This document shows, piece by piece, positions 1-8,199 of a DNA stretch of 64,000 bases. How positions within the stretch are numbered: the first letter of the stretch is position 1; each line of letters begins with the position of its first letter. The stretch covers positions 1,178,001 to 1,242,000 of the forward strand of contig NZ_CP062973.1 of assembly GCF_017311165.1 (NCBI RefSeq), read 5' to 3'. The position numbers and the translations under genes were made by a program. Source of the stretch: Psychroflexus sp. ALD_RP9. Its GTDB lineage: Bacteria > Bacteroidota > Bacteroidia > Flavobacteriales > Flavobacteriaceae. The notes beneath the pieces are model-generated. The model ran no database searches. It worked only from the letters and a program-made list of their open reading frames with translations, and had not been told where the DNA came from.

Positions 1-566
1 CAGAAAAAACTGCTTACGCCCCAAACTCTCCTTATAGCGCTTCAAAAGCCTCTTCAGATTTTATTGTGAGAAGTTATTTTCATACCTATAACTTACCTGT
101 AGTAACCACGAATTGTTCAAACAATTATGGGCCACATCAACATGATGAAAAACTAATTCCAACTATTATTAGAAAAGCCATTAACGGTGCTGAAATTCCT
201 ATTTATGGCGACGGCAAAAACATTAGAGATTGGCTATATGTTAAAGATCATTGTAAAGGAATAATGCTTGCTATTAAAAATGGAAAGCTTGGCGAAACCT
301 ATAATATTGGCGGACGTAACGAGCGCGATAACCTTTATATTGCAAAGAAAATTTGCGATATCCTTGATGAGGTTAATCCAAAAAAAGACCAAACCTCTTA
401 CAATACTCAAATTACTTTCGTAAAAGATCGTCCAGGTCATGATTTTAGATATGCAATAGATGCCACAAAAATAGAAAATGAATTAGGCTGGCTAGCAGAT
501 GAAAACTTTGAATCTGGTATTAAAAAAACTATTGACTGGTATTTACAAAAGTACACACAAGAATGA
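1..566 (+). CDS. rfbB: dTDP-glucose 4,6-dehydratase, C-terminal part (cut by window edge)
   Basis: This is the second half of an extended short-chain dehydrogenase; the reading frame is open from base 3 and the true start lies upstream of the window. The enzyme converts dTDP-glucose to dTDP-4-keto-6-deoxyglucose, the second step of dTDP-L-rhamnose synthesis in the cytoplasm. Visible marks are the catalytic YSASK (YxxxK) motif at bases 33-47, then NNYGPHQHDEKLIPT, YGDGKNIRDWLYVKDH and the RPGHDFRYAID segment, all characteristic of RfbB. An internal GTG at 66 is not the start, because conserved sequence continues upstream of it. Its stop overlaps the rfbC start by 4 bases (ATGA), so the two are translationally coupled. 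Confidence 0.95.
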   Translation, partial: EKTAYAPNSPYSASKASSDFIVRSYFHTYNLPVVTTNCSNNYGPHQHDEKLIPTIIRKAINGAEIPIYGDGKNIRDWLYVKDHCKGIMLAIKNGKLGETYNIGGRNERDNLYIAKKICDILDEVNPKKDQTSYNTQITFVKDRPGHDFRYAIDATKIENELGWLADENFESGIKKTIDWYLQKYTQE

Positions 567-1117
567 CCATTGAAGCTACACCGCTAAATAATTGCTATAT
601 TATAAAACCAAATGTTTTTAAAGATCATCGCGGTAGTTTTATAGAAACGTATAAAGCTGGCAATCTTGAGCAAGTACTTGGTTATCAGGTTAAATTTGTT
701 CAGGACAACCAGTCAATCTCAAAATATGGTGCTATACGTGGTTTTCACCTCCAAGTTGGCGATTTTGCCCAAGCTAAATTAGTACGTGTGGTTAAAGGTG
801 AAGTTTTAGATGTTATTATCGATTTACGACCTGAATCTTCAACTTTTAAGCAGAGTTTTTGCTACAAGTTGAATGATGATAATAACCATCAATTATTTAT
901 CCCACGAGGTTTCGCTCACGGATTTTCAACCCTTTCAGAAGAAGCGATTTTTGCCTATAAATGTGATAACTTTTACAATAAAGCATCAGAACGCGGAATT
1001 GCTTTTAATGATGAAACCTTAAATATAGATTGGGGCATAGCCAATGATCATCAAGTTGTGTCTGAAAAAGACTTAAATAATCCTAGTCTGAAGCAGTATT
1101 TAAGCTATTTAGTATGA
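563..1117 (+). CDS. rfbC: dTDP-4-dehydrorhamnose 3,5-epimerase
   Basis: This 184-residue cupin epimerase performs the third step of dTDP-L-rhamnose synthesis. The family pattern is clear: FKDHRGSFIETY near the N-terminus, QDNQSISKYGAIRGFHLQ around residues 48-65 with the catalytic His in RGFHLQ, VVKGEVLDVIIDLR, then FIPRGFAHGFSTLS and YKCDNFY. The length matches the family. It overlaps rfbB upstream and rfbD downstream by 4 bases each, which gives a tightly coupled B-C-D operon. Glucose-1-phosphate thymidylyltransferase (rfbA) is not in the window and would be expected upstream or elsewhere. Confidence 0.95.
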   Translation: MTIEATPLNNCYIIKPNVFKDHRGSFIETYKAGNLEQVLGYQVKFVQDNQSISKYGAIRGFHLQVGDFAQAKLVRVVKGEVLDVIIDLRPESSTFKQSFCYKLNDDNNHQLFIPRGFAHGFSTLSEEAIFAYKCDNFYNKASERGIAFNDETLNIDWGIANDHQVVSEKDLNNPSLKQYLSYLV

Positions 1118-1962
1118 GTGTTTTAGTAACAGGAGCTAACGGTCAATTAGGCTTGTGTTTGCAAGCTATTTCTGCTAACTTTAAATCAATTGTTAAATTT
1201 AAAAGCTCGTCTGAATTAGATTTAACTAATAAAGAATTACTCTCTGATTTTTTTAACACAGAGCAGCCTAAATTCTGTATTAATTGCGCTGCATACACAA
1301 ATGTTGAAGCCGCTGAAGATGAGACCAAAAAAGCTAATGAGATTAACTACTTAGCAGTTAAAAATTTAGCACAACTCTGTAAACAATATAATTGTGTATT
1401 AATTCACATCTCTACCGATTATGTGTTTAATGGTCAAAAACAAACAGCTTACATAGAAAATGATACCACACAGCCTATCAATGTTTATGGCTCTTCTAAA
1501 CTTAAAGGTGAAAAAGCCATACAAGCTAGCGGTTGCCATCATTTTATTATCAGAACTTCTTGGCTCTACTCACAATACCGAAGCAATTTTTTAAATTTTG
1601 TAAAATCTAAAATTGAAGCCAAAACTGAAGAAATTACCATCACTACAGAGCAATTAGGTACACCAACTAATGCTAATGACTTAGCAGAATTTATTTGCTA
1701 TTTAGTAAATTCAGAATCAATAAAATATGGTTTGTACCATTTTAGTAATGAAGGCGAATTAACTTGGTATGATTTCAGCTTGAAAATCAAACAACTTTAC
1801 AATTCAGATATAAAGATAACACCTATAGAAAGTTTTAAAACCAAAGCTAAACGTCCTCCATATTCTGTTTTAAGTAAAGAAAAGTTAAAGAAAAACTTTA
1901 GTGATTTTCACTTAAAAAAATGGGATGAAAGTTTAGCCGACCTCATCAAAAAGATCGGCTAA
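1114..1962 (+). CDS. rfbD: dTDP-4-dehydrorhamnose reductase
   Basis: This 282-residue NADPH-dependent reductase performs the last step to dTDP-L-rhamnose. It begins with the nucleotide-binding motif VTGANGQLG (residues 5-13), and carries CINCAAYTNVEAAEDE, HISTDYVFNG, the YGSSKLKGE active-site helix (YxxxK) and RTSWLYS, all diagnostic of RfbD. It is the last gene of the rfbB-C-D operon, with a 4-base overlap with rfbC. A 7-bp inverted repeat (TAGCCGA / TCGGCTA, 1934-1961) covers its stop codon but lacks a following T-run, so I do not call it a terminator. The product supplies rhamnose for surface polysaccharide. Confidence 0.95.
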   Translation: MSVLVTGANGQLGLCLQAISANFKSIVKFKSSSELDLTNKELLSDFFNTEQPKFCINCAAYTNVEAAEDETKKANEINYLAVKNLAQLCKQYNCVLIHISTDYVFNGQKQTAYIENDTTQPINVYGSSKLKGEKAIQASGCHHFIIRTSWLYSQYRSNFLNFVKSKIEAKTEEITITTEQLGTPTNANDLAEFICYLVNSESIKYGLYHFSNEGELTWYDFSLKIKQLYNSDIKITPIESFKTKAKRPPYSVLSKEKLKKNFSDFHLKKWDESLADLIKKIG

Positions 1963-1967
1963 AAATT

Positions 1968-3023
1968 TTATTCATTAAGAAGGCTTTTGCTTAAAGATTT
2001 AAATTTTAAAACAGGCGACCTTCCTTTTTTAAATATTTTGTTACTGTTTCTTTTTCCAGCGCGTAGCTTTTTTTGCTCTTCATATGGTAATTTAATAACT
2101 TCCTTACAGTGATCTGAGCAGCAATCGTTCATTTTTTGTGCACATTTTTCGCATTGTATAAACAGTAAGTGACAAGCTTCATTTGCACAATTGACGTGCG
2201 TATCACAGGGATCTCCACATTGATGACAGCGCGCTATGATATGATTAGAAATGCGCTCACCACGACGGTGATCAAAAACAAAGTTTTTGCCTAAGAATTT
2301 ATTTTCTAAGCCTTTTTCGTTAACTTGTCTTGTATACTCAATAATACCACCATCAAGTTGATATACATTTTTAAAGCCTTTGTGTTTATAATATGCACTA
2401 GCTTTTTCGCAACGAATACCGCCGGTACAATACATGACTAATTTTTTATCTTCTTTATGCGCCTTTAGGTCTGCTTCAATAATGTCAAGAGAATCTCTAA
2501 AGGTATCTACATCTGGTGTAACAGCATTTTTGAAGTGTCCTATTTCGCTTTCATAATGATTTCGCATATCTACTAAAACCGTATCTGGATCTTCAATAAG
2601 AGCGTTAAACTGTTCGGCATCTACATGAACACCTCGATTGGTAACATCAAAGCTCTCATCATTTAAGCCATCAGCGACAATTTTAGAACGGACTTTAATT
2701 TTGAGTTTTAAAAATGATTTGTCATCATGTTCTATAGCAATATTTAAACGAACATTTTCTAAAAAGTAGATACCATCTAAAAAAGCTTTAAATTTAGAAA
2801 ACTCTTTTGCTGGAACCGATAGTTGTGCGTTAATTCCTTCGTGAGCGACATAAATTCTACCTAAGACATTCATATTGTCCCAAGCAACAAATAAGTGGTT
2901 TCTGAATAATTGCGGATTGCCAATTTTCGCATATTTATAAAAGGAAAGTGTCAAGCGTTCTTCTCCAGCTTGCTCTATTAAGGCTTCCCTTTCTTTGGCA
3001 CTTAGTTTATTGTACAGTTGCAT
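1968..3023 (-). CDS. trhO: tRNA uridine(34) hydroxylase (rhodanese family, UPF0176)
   Basis: This 351-residue protein has the TrhO (YceA) architecture: an N-terminal acylphosphatase-like domain (about 20-110, with VAHEGINAQLSV), a rhodanese domain (about 140-240) with the active-site loop CTGGIRCEKA, and a Cys-rich C-terminal segment (about 265-310) with repeated CxxC pairs. In characterised members the enzyme makes 5-hydroxyuridine at position 34 of tRNAs. A basic Lys/Arg/Ser-rich tail of about 40 residues follows the Cys region. It is convergent with rfbD (5-base gap) and divergent from recA. A -7 box lies 36 bases upstream of its ATG. Confidence 0.92.
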   Translation of the reverse strand: MQLYNKLSAKEREALIEQAGEERLTLSFYKYAKIGNPQLFRNHLFVAWDNMNVLGRIYVAHEGINAQLSVPAKEFSKFKAFLDGIYFLENVRLNIAIEHDDKSFLKLKIKVRSKIVADGLNDESFDVTNRGVHVDAEQFNALIEDPDTVLVDMRNHYESEIGHFKNAVTPDVDTFRDSLDIIEADLKAHKEDKKLVMYCTGGIRCEKASAYYKHKGFKNVYQLDGGIIEYTRQVNEKGLENKFLGKNFVFDHRRGERISNHIIARCHQCGDPCDTHVNCANEACHLLFIQCEKCAQKMNDCCSDHCKEVIKLPYEEQKKLRAGKRNSNKIFKKGRSPVLKFKSLSKSLLNE

Positions 3024-3059
3024 GCTATACTAGATTTAAGTTAAAGAAAGATTAAAATG

Positions 3060-3067
3060 CAAATGTA
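3060..3067 (-). promoter_or_regulatory. -7 promoter box upstream of trhO
   Basis: Read on the minus strand this is TACATTTG, an exact match to the Bacteroidota -7 consensus TAnnTTTG, 36 bases before the trhO ATG. No TTG -33 element is seen at the usual spacing, so the assignment rests on the box and its position. It matters because the terminator hairpin at 3087-3116 lies upstream of it and so cannot attenuate trhO transcription from this site. Confidence 0.45.
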
Positions 3068-3086
3068 AACTAAAAGATTAGAAATG

Positions 3087-3116
3087 AAAAAAGTCCCACT
3101 TCTTGGGGACTTTTTC
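3087..3116. terminator. Bidirectional terminator-like hairpin between divergent trhO and recA
   Basis: The stem AAAAAGTCCC / GGGACTTTTT has a loop of about 8 bases. There is a T-run on the 3' side for the plus strand (3111-3115) and six T's for the minus strand (3092-3087). A terminator between two divergent genes is unexpected, because neither flanking gene is transcribed towards it from its own promoter. It could end an unannotated short RNA transcribed on the minus strand from the recA side, or insulate the two promoters. Confidence 0.6.
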
Positions 3117-3347
3117 TAACGGGCTAATTCGTTATTAAGATAATTAAATAAACATCGCTTAGTTTTCTTATCTAAAAAACTAGCTAACCGTCTACCAAAA
3201 TATTGGCTTTCTGTTTGAATTTAAAGAGGTGCACATTTTAAATTCTATACAATAGATGAGTTATCTATAAATTGGTTGCGTGAAAATAATACGTTTATTG
3301 ATATAAATAGTATTTTTACATCAAAAGTTATTTAGAAAATCTGAATT
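3117..3347. other. Non-coding recA upstream region, with possible small RNA
   Basis: This stretch of about 230 bases has no convincing ORF. It contains an inverted repeat TAGTTTT / AAAACTA (3160-3166 and 3176-3182) that could form a small hairpin. It ends at the recA start. No LexA-like palindrome was recognised with confidence. On the minus strand it leads straight into the hairpin at 3087-3116, which fits a short non-coding RNA; no exact TAnnTTTG box was found for one. Confidence 0.3.
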
Positions 3348-4370
3348 ATGGCAAAAGATAATAAAGAACAAGACGCAAAATTAAAGGCTTTAAAACTCAC
3401 TTTAGATAAATTAGATAAAACCTACGGTAAAGGTACTGTAATGAAAATGAGTGACCAAGCCGTAGAAGATGTTGATGCAATATCTTCGGGATCTTTAGGT
3501 TTAGATTTAGCTTTAGGTGTTGGAGGCTATCCCAGAGGAAGAGTTATAGAAATATATGGTCCAGAATCTTCAGGTAAAACTACTTTAACCCTTCATGCTA
3601 TTGCAGAAGCTCAAAAGGCAGGAGGAATAGCCGCATTTATCGATGCTGAACATGCATTTGATCGCGTCTATGCAGAAAAGCTAGGTGTAGATATAGACAA
3701 TCTAATTATTTCTCAGCCAGATCATGGTGAGCAGGCTCTTGAAATTGCAGATAATCTTATTCGTTCAGGTGCTATCGATATCGTGATTGTAGATTCTGTT
3801 GCTGCACTTACTCCTAAAAGCGAAATAGAAGGTGAAATGGGTGATTCTAAAATGGGTCTTCACGCACGTTTAATGTCTCAAGCTTTAAGGAAATTAACTT
3901 CATCTATTAGCAAAACTAATTGTACGGTTATCTTCATAAATCAATTACGTGAAAAAATAGGGGTCATGTTCGGTAACCCTGAAACAACAACAGGTGGTAA
4001 TGCTTTGAAGTTTTATGCCTCGGTAAGATTAGATATTAGACGCTCTACACAAATTAAAAACAGCAATAGTGATGTTATGGGTAATAAAACCCGTGTAAAA
4101 GTTGTCAAAAATAAAGTAGCGCCACCTTTTAAAATGGCTGAGTTTGATATTATGTATGGTGAAGGTATCTCAAAAATTGGAGAAATTATTGACATAGGTG
4201 TAGATTATGAAATTGTTAAAAAGGCTGGTTCATGGTTTAGTTATGAAGATACAAAATTAGGGCAAGGCCGTGATGCGGTAAAAACCCTACTTAAAGACAA
4301 TCCTGAATTGATGGAAGAGCTTGAAGAAAAAATCATAGATGCTATAAAATTAGCTAAAGCAGAAGAATAA
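3348..4370 (+). CDS. recA: Recombinase RecA
   Basis: This 340-residue protein is the RecA strand-exchange ATPase, also the co-protease for LexA-type repressors. Walker A GPESSGKT is at residues 71-78, the MAW-type motif at FIDAEHAFD, Walker B at [12 protein letters not shown], and loop L2 at [26 protein letters not shown]. The C-terminus is short, ending in a mixed Lys/Glu helix rather than a long acidic tail. It is transcribed alone; the next gene begins 48 bases downstream with a lipoprotein signal and is of a different type. The start ATG follows the family MAKDN/K-type N-terminus. Confidence 0.98.
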   Translation: MAKDNKEQDAKLKALKLTLDKLDKTYGKGTVMKMSDQAVEDVDAISSGSLGLDLALGVGGYPRGRVIEIYGPESSGKTTLTLHAIAEAQKAGGIAAFIDAEHAFDRVYAEKLGVDIDNLIISQPDHGEQALEIADNLIRSGAIDIVIVDSVAALTPKSEIEGEMGDSKMGLHARLMSQALRKLTSSISKTNCTVIFINQLREKIGVMFGNPETTTGGNALKFYASVRLDIRRSTQIKNSNSDVMGNKTRVKVVKNKVAPPFKMAEFDIMYGEGISKIGEIIDIGVDYEIVKKAGSWFSYEDTKLGQGRDAVKTLLKDNPELMEELEEKIIDAIKLAKAEE

Positions 4371-4418
4371 TTTTATACGCAACCATTTTAGTAATTTATT
4401 ATCTTTATAGTAAAGGTT

Positions 4419-4829
4419 ATGAAAAAAATAATAGGTATTACATTAGTTATTTTAAGCTTTTTAAGTTGTGAGTCAGATGATTTTTATGACAGAAGCGGAA
4501 CTGAAGTTGGAACAATTTCTTTTGCAAACTTACCAGATGAATTAGTTTTGGGAAATTCATATCAGTTTGATTTATCTGTCGACCAAATATCAGATTGTCA
4601 TTCATTTAATCGTTTTGAGACTGAAGTTGTAAATCAAAATACAATTGTTGTAGGAGTGATATTAAATTTTGATGATAACTTTTCTTGTGAACCTTCTGAT
4701 AATGTCAATATTAGAACTTACGACTATGAAGCGACAACACCAGGAACTATCACCTTTAGATTTCTTAGCGACAATACGCCAGGCAATCAGGATTTTATTG
4801 AGTATGAGGTTACCGTTTTAGAGCCATAA
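4419..4829 (+). CDS. Small secreted lipoprotein of unknown function, upstream of ECF sigma
   Basis: This 136-residue protein has a type II signal peptide: residues 1-16 hydrophobic with lipobox LSC, Cys at about 17, followed by acidic residues (ESDD), which in Bacteroidota often accompanies surface export. The rest looks like a single all-beta domain rich in Thr, Phe and Asp with one possible disulphide pair (DCHSF and SCEPS). I do not recognise a family. It ends 3 bases before the sigma factor gene and is probably in the same operon, so it may be part of the envelope signal monitored by that system. This last point is inference. Confidence 0.7.
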   Translation: MKKIIGITLVILSFLSCESDDFYDRSGTEVGTISFANLPDELVLGNSYQFDLSVDQISDCHSFNRFETEVVNQNTIVVGVILNFDDNFSCEPSDNVNIRTYDYEATTPGTITFRFLSDNTPGNQDFIEYEVTVLEP

Positions 4830-4832
4830 CAA

Positions 4833-5378
4833 ATGATTTTAAAAAAACTTATCAAGCAATGTCAAAACAATAATATTGAAGCTCAAAAGCAGCTTTATTT
4901 ATTGTATGCTGATAAGTTTTTTGGAATTTGCTTAAAGTATTCATCTAATCATGCTCAAGCGCAAGACAACCTTCAAGATGCTTTTATTACTATTTTTGAA
5001 AAAATAAAGCAATTTAAACACAAAGGTTCTTTTGAAGGATGGATGAAACGAATTGTAGTTAATACAGCTCTACAAAAGTATAAGCAACAAAAAGTATTTG
5101 AGCTTATTGCTCCCAATGCAATTCAAGACGATCATTATATTGTAGAAGACTTACCAAAATTAGAACTCAATGAACTATTAGCTCTAATTCAAGAATTGCC
5201 TGACCGCTACCGATTAGTGTTTAATCTATATGTTTTAGATGGTTATTCTCATGCTGAAATTGCTGAATGTTTATCAATTAGCGACGGTACTTCAAAATCT
5301 AACCTTTCCCGAGCTAGAGCTATTTTAAAAACTAAAGTTGAAACTCTACGTCAACAAAAAGCCAATAAGCAAGCTTAA
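4833..5378 (+). CDS. ECF-type RNA polymerase sigma factor
   Basis: This 181-residue sigma-70 family protein contains only regions 2 and 4. Region 2 (about residues 20-90) includes LQDAFITIFEKIKQF and FEGWMKRIVVNTAL. Region 4 (about 125-170) includes LPDRYRLVFNLYVLDGYSH followed by a helix-turn-helix, AEIAECLSISDGTSKSNLSR. This is the ECF arrangement used for envelope or environmental responses. Its stop overlaps the downstream start by one base (TAATG), coupling it to a membrane protein that probably acts as its anti-sigma partner. The specific signal and regulon cannot be read from the sequence. Confidence 0.9.
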   Translation: MILKKLIKQCQNNNIEAQKQLYLLYADKFFGICLKYSSNHAQAQDNLQDAFITIFEKIKQFKHKGSFEGWMKRIVVNTALQKYKQQKVFELIAPNAIQDDHYIVEDLPKLELNELLALIQELPDRYRLVFNLYVLDGYSHAEIAECLSISDGTSKSNLSRARAILKTKVETLRQQKANKQA

Positions 5379-6622
5379 TGAGTGATTTTGGTAAACATAT
5401 AGATCGTGTTTTTCAAGAAGGTTTAAATAATTTTCAACCTGAAGCACCTCAGCAAGCTTGGCATAATATTGAAGCGCGGCTTCACTCTAAGACTAAAAAA
5501 AGTTTAATACCATTTTGGTTTTACAAGTATGCAGGTGTTGCTGCTATAGCGGTTATTATGTTTATTTTAGGTTTTTATTATAACAACACGCAACATAAAA
5601 ACCTAATAACTTATTCTCAAGGCGTTTCTGAAATAGATTATAATGTCAATTTTTCAACTGAAATTAGCACAATCTCACCTCAAGCTTTCTCTATTATTTA
5701 TCAAGATTTAAGTTTATTATTAAAGCCTTCAACAAAAAATCCTGAATCAAATACAAGCTTAGACACAACTCAATTTAAAGAACAAATAAAAGTTTCTTCG
5801 GTAAGTTCCTTAATAAAGCCTGTATCAATTTTAAGTTTTAATAGTTCTATAAATTCTAAAGTAACAATTCCAAGCTTTAATTATAGCATGGCAAGTGTTA
5901 AACCTAAAAAAGCTAAAACACTTGATAATCGTTGGTCACTTAATCCTCAAGTTGCGCCTGTGTTTTCTAGTGCTGTATCAAATACAAGCAGTTTAGGCGC
6001 TAATTTTTCTTCAGAAGGTAATGCTGTTAACATGGCTTACGGCGTCAATTTAGCCTATAAATTAACTGATAAGCTTAAACTAAGAACTGGTGTTAACCAG
6101 GTTAATTTAAGCTATGTCACTAATGATGTTACAATGACCTTTGATAATCCTGCTTTTAGTGATGCTAACATTAATCTAAACTCAAACAACCAGTATTATG
6201 CTGTAGTATCTTCAACTGAAATGGCTAATTATGGCGGTGAAAATTTTAGAACAGCGCAAAACTTTGGTAATATTAATCAGCAATTAGGTTTCATTGAGAT
6301 TCCTTTAGAATTAGAATATCAGCTTATTAACAAAAAAATCGGTGTAAATGTAATTGGAGGTGCAAGTACCCTAATATTGAATAATAATGCCTTGGTTTTT
6401 GAAACTTCAACGGCACAAACTGAAATAGGTCAAGCTAATAACTTAAACACAACTAGTTTTTCTACAAACTTAGGCTTAGGCATTAATTATGGTTTATCTA
6501 AACAGTGGTCTTTTAATTTTGAGCCCACATTTAAGTATCAAATTAATACGTTTAAATCAAGTACAACCAATATACAGCCATATTACTTTGGGGTGTTTAC
6601 AGGAATTCAGTTTAAATTTTAA
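5378..6622 (+). CDS. Membrane-anchored protein with barrel-like C-terminal domain; probable anti-sigma partner
   Basis: This 414-residue protein has a soluble N-terminus (1-45) of the kind found beside flavobacterial ECF sigma genes (PEAPQQAWHNIEARL). A single hydrophobic helix spans about 48-67. A low-complexity Ser/Asn-rich linker follows, and from about 180 to the C-terminus there are repeated beta strands (NMAYGVNLAYKLTDKLKLR, SFNFEPTFKYQINTF) ending FGVFTGIQFKF, which resembles an outer-membrane beta-barrel. The short cytoplasmic domain plus translational coupling to the sigma gene suggest an anti-sigma role. How an inner-membrane helix and an apparent outer-membrane barrel coexist is unresolved; the C-terminal part may be a periplasmic beta domain. 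Confidence 0.7.
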   Translation: MSDFGKHIDRVFQEGLNNFQPEAPQQAWHNIEARLHSKTKKSLIPFWFYKYAGVAAIAVIMFILGFYYNNTQHKNLITYSQGVSEIDYNVNFSTEISTISPQAFSIIYQDLSLLLKPSTKNPESNTSLDTTQFKEQIKVSSVSSLIKPVSILSFNSSINSKVTIPSFNYSMASVKPKKAKTLDNRWSLNPQVAPVFSSAVSNTSSLGANFSSEGNAVNMAYGVNLAYKLTDKLKLRTGVNQVNLSYVTNDVTMTFDNPAFSDANINLNSNNQYYAVVSSTEMANYGGENFRTAQNFGNINQQLGFIEIPLELEYQLINKKIGVNVIGGASTLILNNNALVFETSTAQTEIGQANNLNTTSFSTNLGLGINYGLSKQWSFNFEPTFKYQINTFKSSTTNIQPYYFGVFTGIQFKF

Positions 6623-6662
6623 ATCTTTTTATTCTTAAATTTTTTTAGCACTGAAAATAAAT

Positions 6663-6670
6663 TATTTTTG
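6663..6670 (+). promoter_or_regulatory. -7 promoter box of the SPOR-domain gene
   Basis: TATTTTTG matches TAnnTTTG exactly and ends only 5 bases before the ATG at 6676. Transcription would start at or within a base or two of the ATG, implying a leaderless or near-leaderless mRNA. No TTG -33 element is present at the usual distance. Confidence 0.45.
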
Positions 6671-6675
6671 TAATA

Positions 6676-7620
6676 ATGTCACTTATCACTAAGCATATCA
6701 TAGAGCTGTTATATCATCACGATTGTGTGATTTTGCCTGATTTTGGTGCTTTTTTAACGCAGCAAAAGTCAGCTAAAATCAATACCGAATCACACATACT
6801 ATCACCACCTAAAAAAACAATCCAGTTTAGCGCACAAATCAAAAACCATGATGGCTTATTAATTAATAGCTTAGCAAAAGCGCTTAATATTAGTTTTCAA
6901 AAAGCTGAGCGCCAAGTTAAATTATATATAGAAGATTTAAAATCAAGCTTAAAACAAGGAGAAACGGTTAAACTAAAAGGTATAGGTAGCTTTAAACAAA
7001 ATGAAGCTATTGTCTTTACTGCCGATGAAACAGCAAACTTTTTGTTAGATGCTTATGGTTTTCAAACTTGTAAAACTTCAACGATTGGGGTTCCTGAAAA
7101 TAAAGTTACAGTTGAAGAGCCTTCAACTATTATTGATATTTCAAAAGAAGCATCTCAAAAACCTGTTTATTATACAAAATATGCAGCTGCCATTGTTTTA
7201 ATGATAGGGATTGTTTCTGTTTTAGGTTATATTTTTCTTAAAAATACTGCTAAAGAAAACTCCTTAGCCAATGAGAAAAAGGCTCAAAAAATAATTGAAG
7301 AAAAAATTCAAACTGCTCAATTTTCACTTCAAACATCGCTAGAGCCTATTGTAATTGAAAAAGAAACTAATTTAGTTTCTGCTTCAATTGAAGTTAAGCC
7401 TTTTAACATCATTGCAGGTGCTTTTAAAAATAAAGCAAATGCTGATAAGCGTCTAGAAGAATTGATACAGAAAGGTTACAAAGCAAGTTATGTTGGTCTT
7501 AATGCTTATAATTTACACCAAGTAGCTTATGCTAGTTTTAGTGACCGAAAGAGAGCAAGGCAATTTTTAAAAGAAATAAGACTTACCGAAAATAAAGCGG
7601 CTTGGTTGTTGGTAAAATAA
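6676..7620 (+). CDS. HU-CCDC81/SPOR domain envelope protein
   Basis: This 314-residue protein has a domain order seen in Bacteroidota: an N-terminal HU-like CCDC81 region (about 1-130; LPDFGAFLTQ, then VKLKGIGSFKQNE), a transmembrane helix at about 168-188, a charged linker, and a C-terminal SPOR domain (about 243-310; FNIIAGAFKNKANADKRLEE). SPOR domains bind denuded peptidoglycan, often at division sites, so the protein probably links a cytoplasmic HU-type module through the inner membrane to the cell wall. Whether the HU-like part binds DNA or a protein is unknown. It is separately transcribed, with a promoter box immediately before the ATG. Confidence 0.85.
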   Translation: MSLITKHIIELLYHHDCVILPDFGAFLTQQKSAKINTESHILSPPKKTIQFSAQIKNHDGLLINSLAKALNISFQKAERQVKLYIEDLKSSLKQGETVKLKGIGSFKQNEAIVFTADETANFLLDAYGFQTCKTSTIGVPENKVTVEEPSTIIDISKEASQKPVYYTKYAAAIVLMIGIVSVLGYIFLKNTAKENSLANEKKAQKIIEEKIQTAQFSLQTSLEPIVIEKETNLVSASIEVKPFNIIAGAFKNKANADKRLEELIQKGYKASYVGLNAYNLHQVAYASFSDRKRARQFLKEIRLTENKAAWLLVK

Positions 7621-7652
7621 AACATTTAGGATATTCTTAAATGTATAAGTTT

Positions 7653-7660
7653 TACCTTTG
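7653..7660 (+). promoter_or_regulatory. -7 promoter box that decides the thioesterase start
   Basis: TACCTTTG is an exact TAnnTTTG match. The upstream GTG at 7660 would begin on the last base of this box, so translation more likely starts at the ATG at 7675, leaving a leader of roughly 10 bases. Confidence 0.5.
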
Positions 7661-7674
7661 TGAAAAATTCTGAA

Positions 7675-8181
7675 ATGAATAAATATCCTGAAGATTCTAA
7701 AACCACATTAACTGATTTAGTTTTGCCTAGCGAAACCAATCCATTAAACAATTTGTTCGGTGGTGAACTTTTAGCAAGAATGGATCGTGCTGCTAGTATT
7801 GCTGCAAGACGTCATTCTAGAAGAATTGTAGTGACTGCATCAGTTAACCACGTTGCATTTAATAAATCAGTTCCTTTAGGTAGTGTTGTAACTGTAGAAG
7901 CAAAAGTTTCAAGAGCTTTTAAGACTTCTATGGAGATTGTTATAGATGTTTGGATAGAAGATCGTGAAAGCGGAAGACGCTCTAAAGCTAACGAAGCTAT
8001 TTATACTTTTGTGGCGGTTGATGATGTCGGGCATCCAGTTCCAATTCCAGAAATTACACCACAAACAGATTTAGAAAAAGAACGCTACAATGCTGCCTTA
8101 AGGCGTAAGCAACTCAGTCTTGTTTTAGCAGGTAAAATGAAAGCTAAAGATGCGACAGAGTTAAAAGCATTATTTGAATAA
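7675..8181 (+). CDS. Acyl-CoA thioesterase, hotdog family (YciA/BACH-like)
   Basis: This 168-residue hotdog-fold protein hydrolyses acyl-CoA thioesters in the cytoplasm. Marks are LPSETNPLNNLFGGELLARMDRAASIAARRH near the N-terminus (the hotdog helix with the conserved N-x-L-F-G-G), VVTASVNHVAFNKSVPLGSVV, and the strand VTVEAKVSRAFKTSMEI. The start was set at ATG 7675 rather than GTG 7660 because the latter lies inside a -7 promoter box. The chain-length preference cannot be read from the sequence. It lies 18 bases upstream of a small membrane protein and may be cotranscribed with it. Confidence 0.88.
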   Translation: MNKYPEDSKTTLTDLVLPSETNPLNNLFGGELLARMDRAASIAARRHSRRIVVTASVNHVAFNKSVPLGSVVTVEAKVSRAFKTSMEIVIDVWIEDRESGRRSKANEAIYTFVAVDDVGHPVPIPEITPQTDLEKERYNAALRRKQLSLVLAGKMKAKDATELKALFE

Positions 8182-8199
8182 TCATTAAAAAATAAACAC

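Noticed and set aside
66..566. GTG at 66 as the start of the first gene
   Set aside because: Conserved rfbB sequence including the catalytic YxxxK lies upstream in the same frame, so this is an internal Val codon.
1934..1961. Inverted repeat over the rfbD stop codon as a terminator
   Set aside because: Stem of only 7 bp with a 14-base loop and no T-run directly after it on either strand.
7660..8181. GTG 7660 as thioesterase start
   Set aside because: It lies on the last base of an exact -7 promoter box; ATG 7675 fits the family and the promoter.
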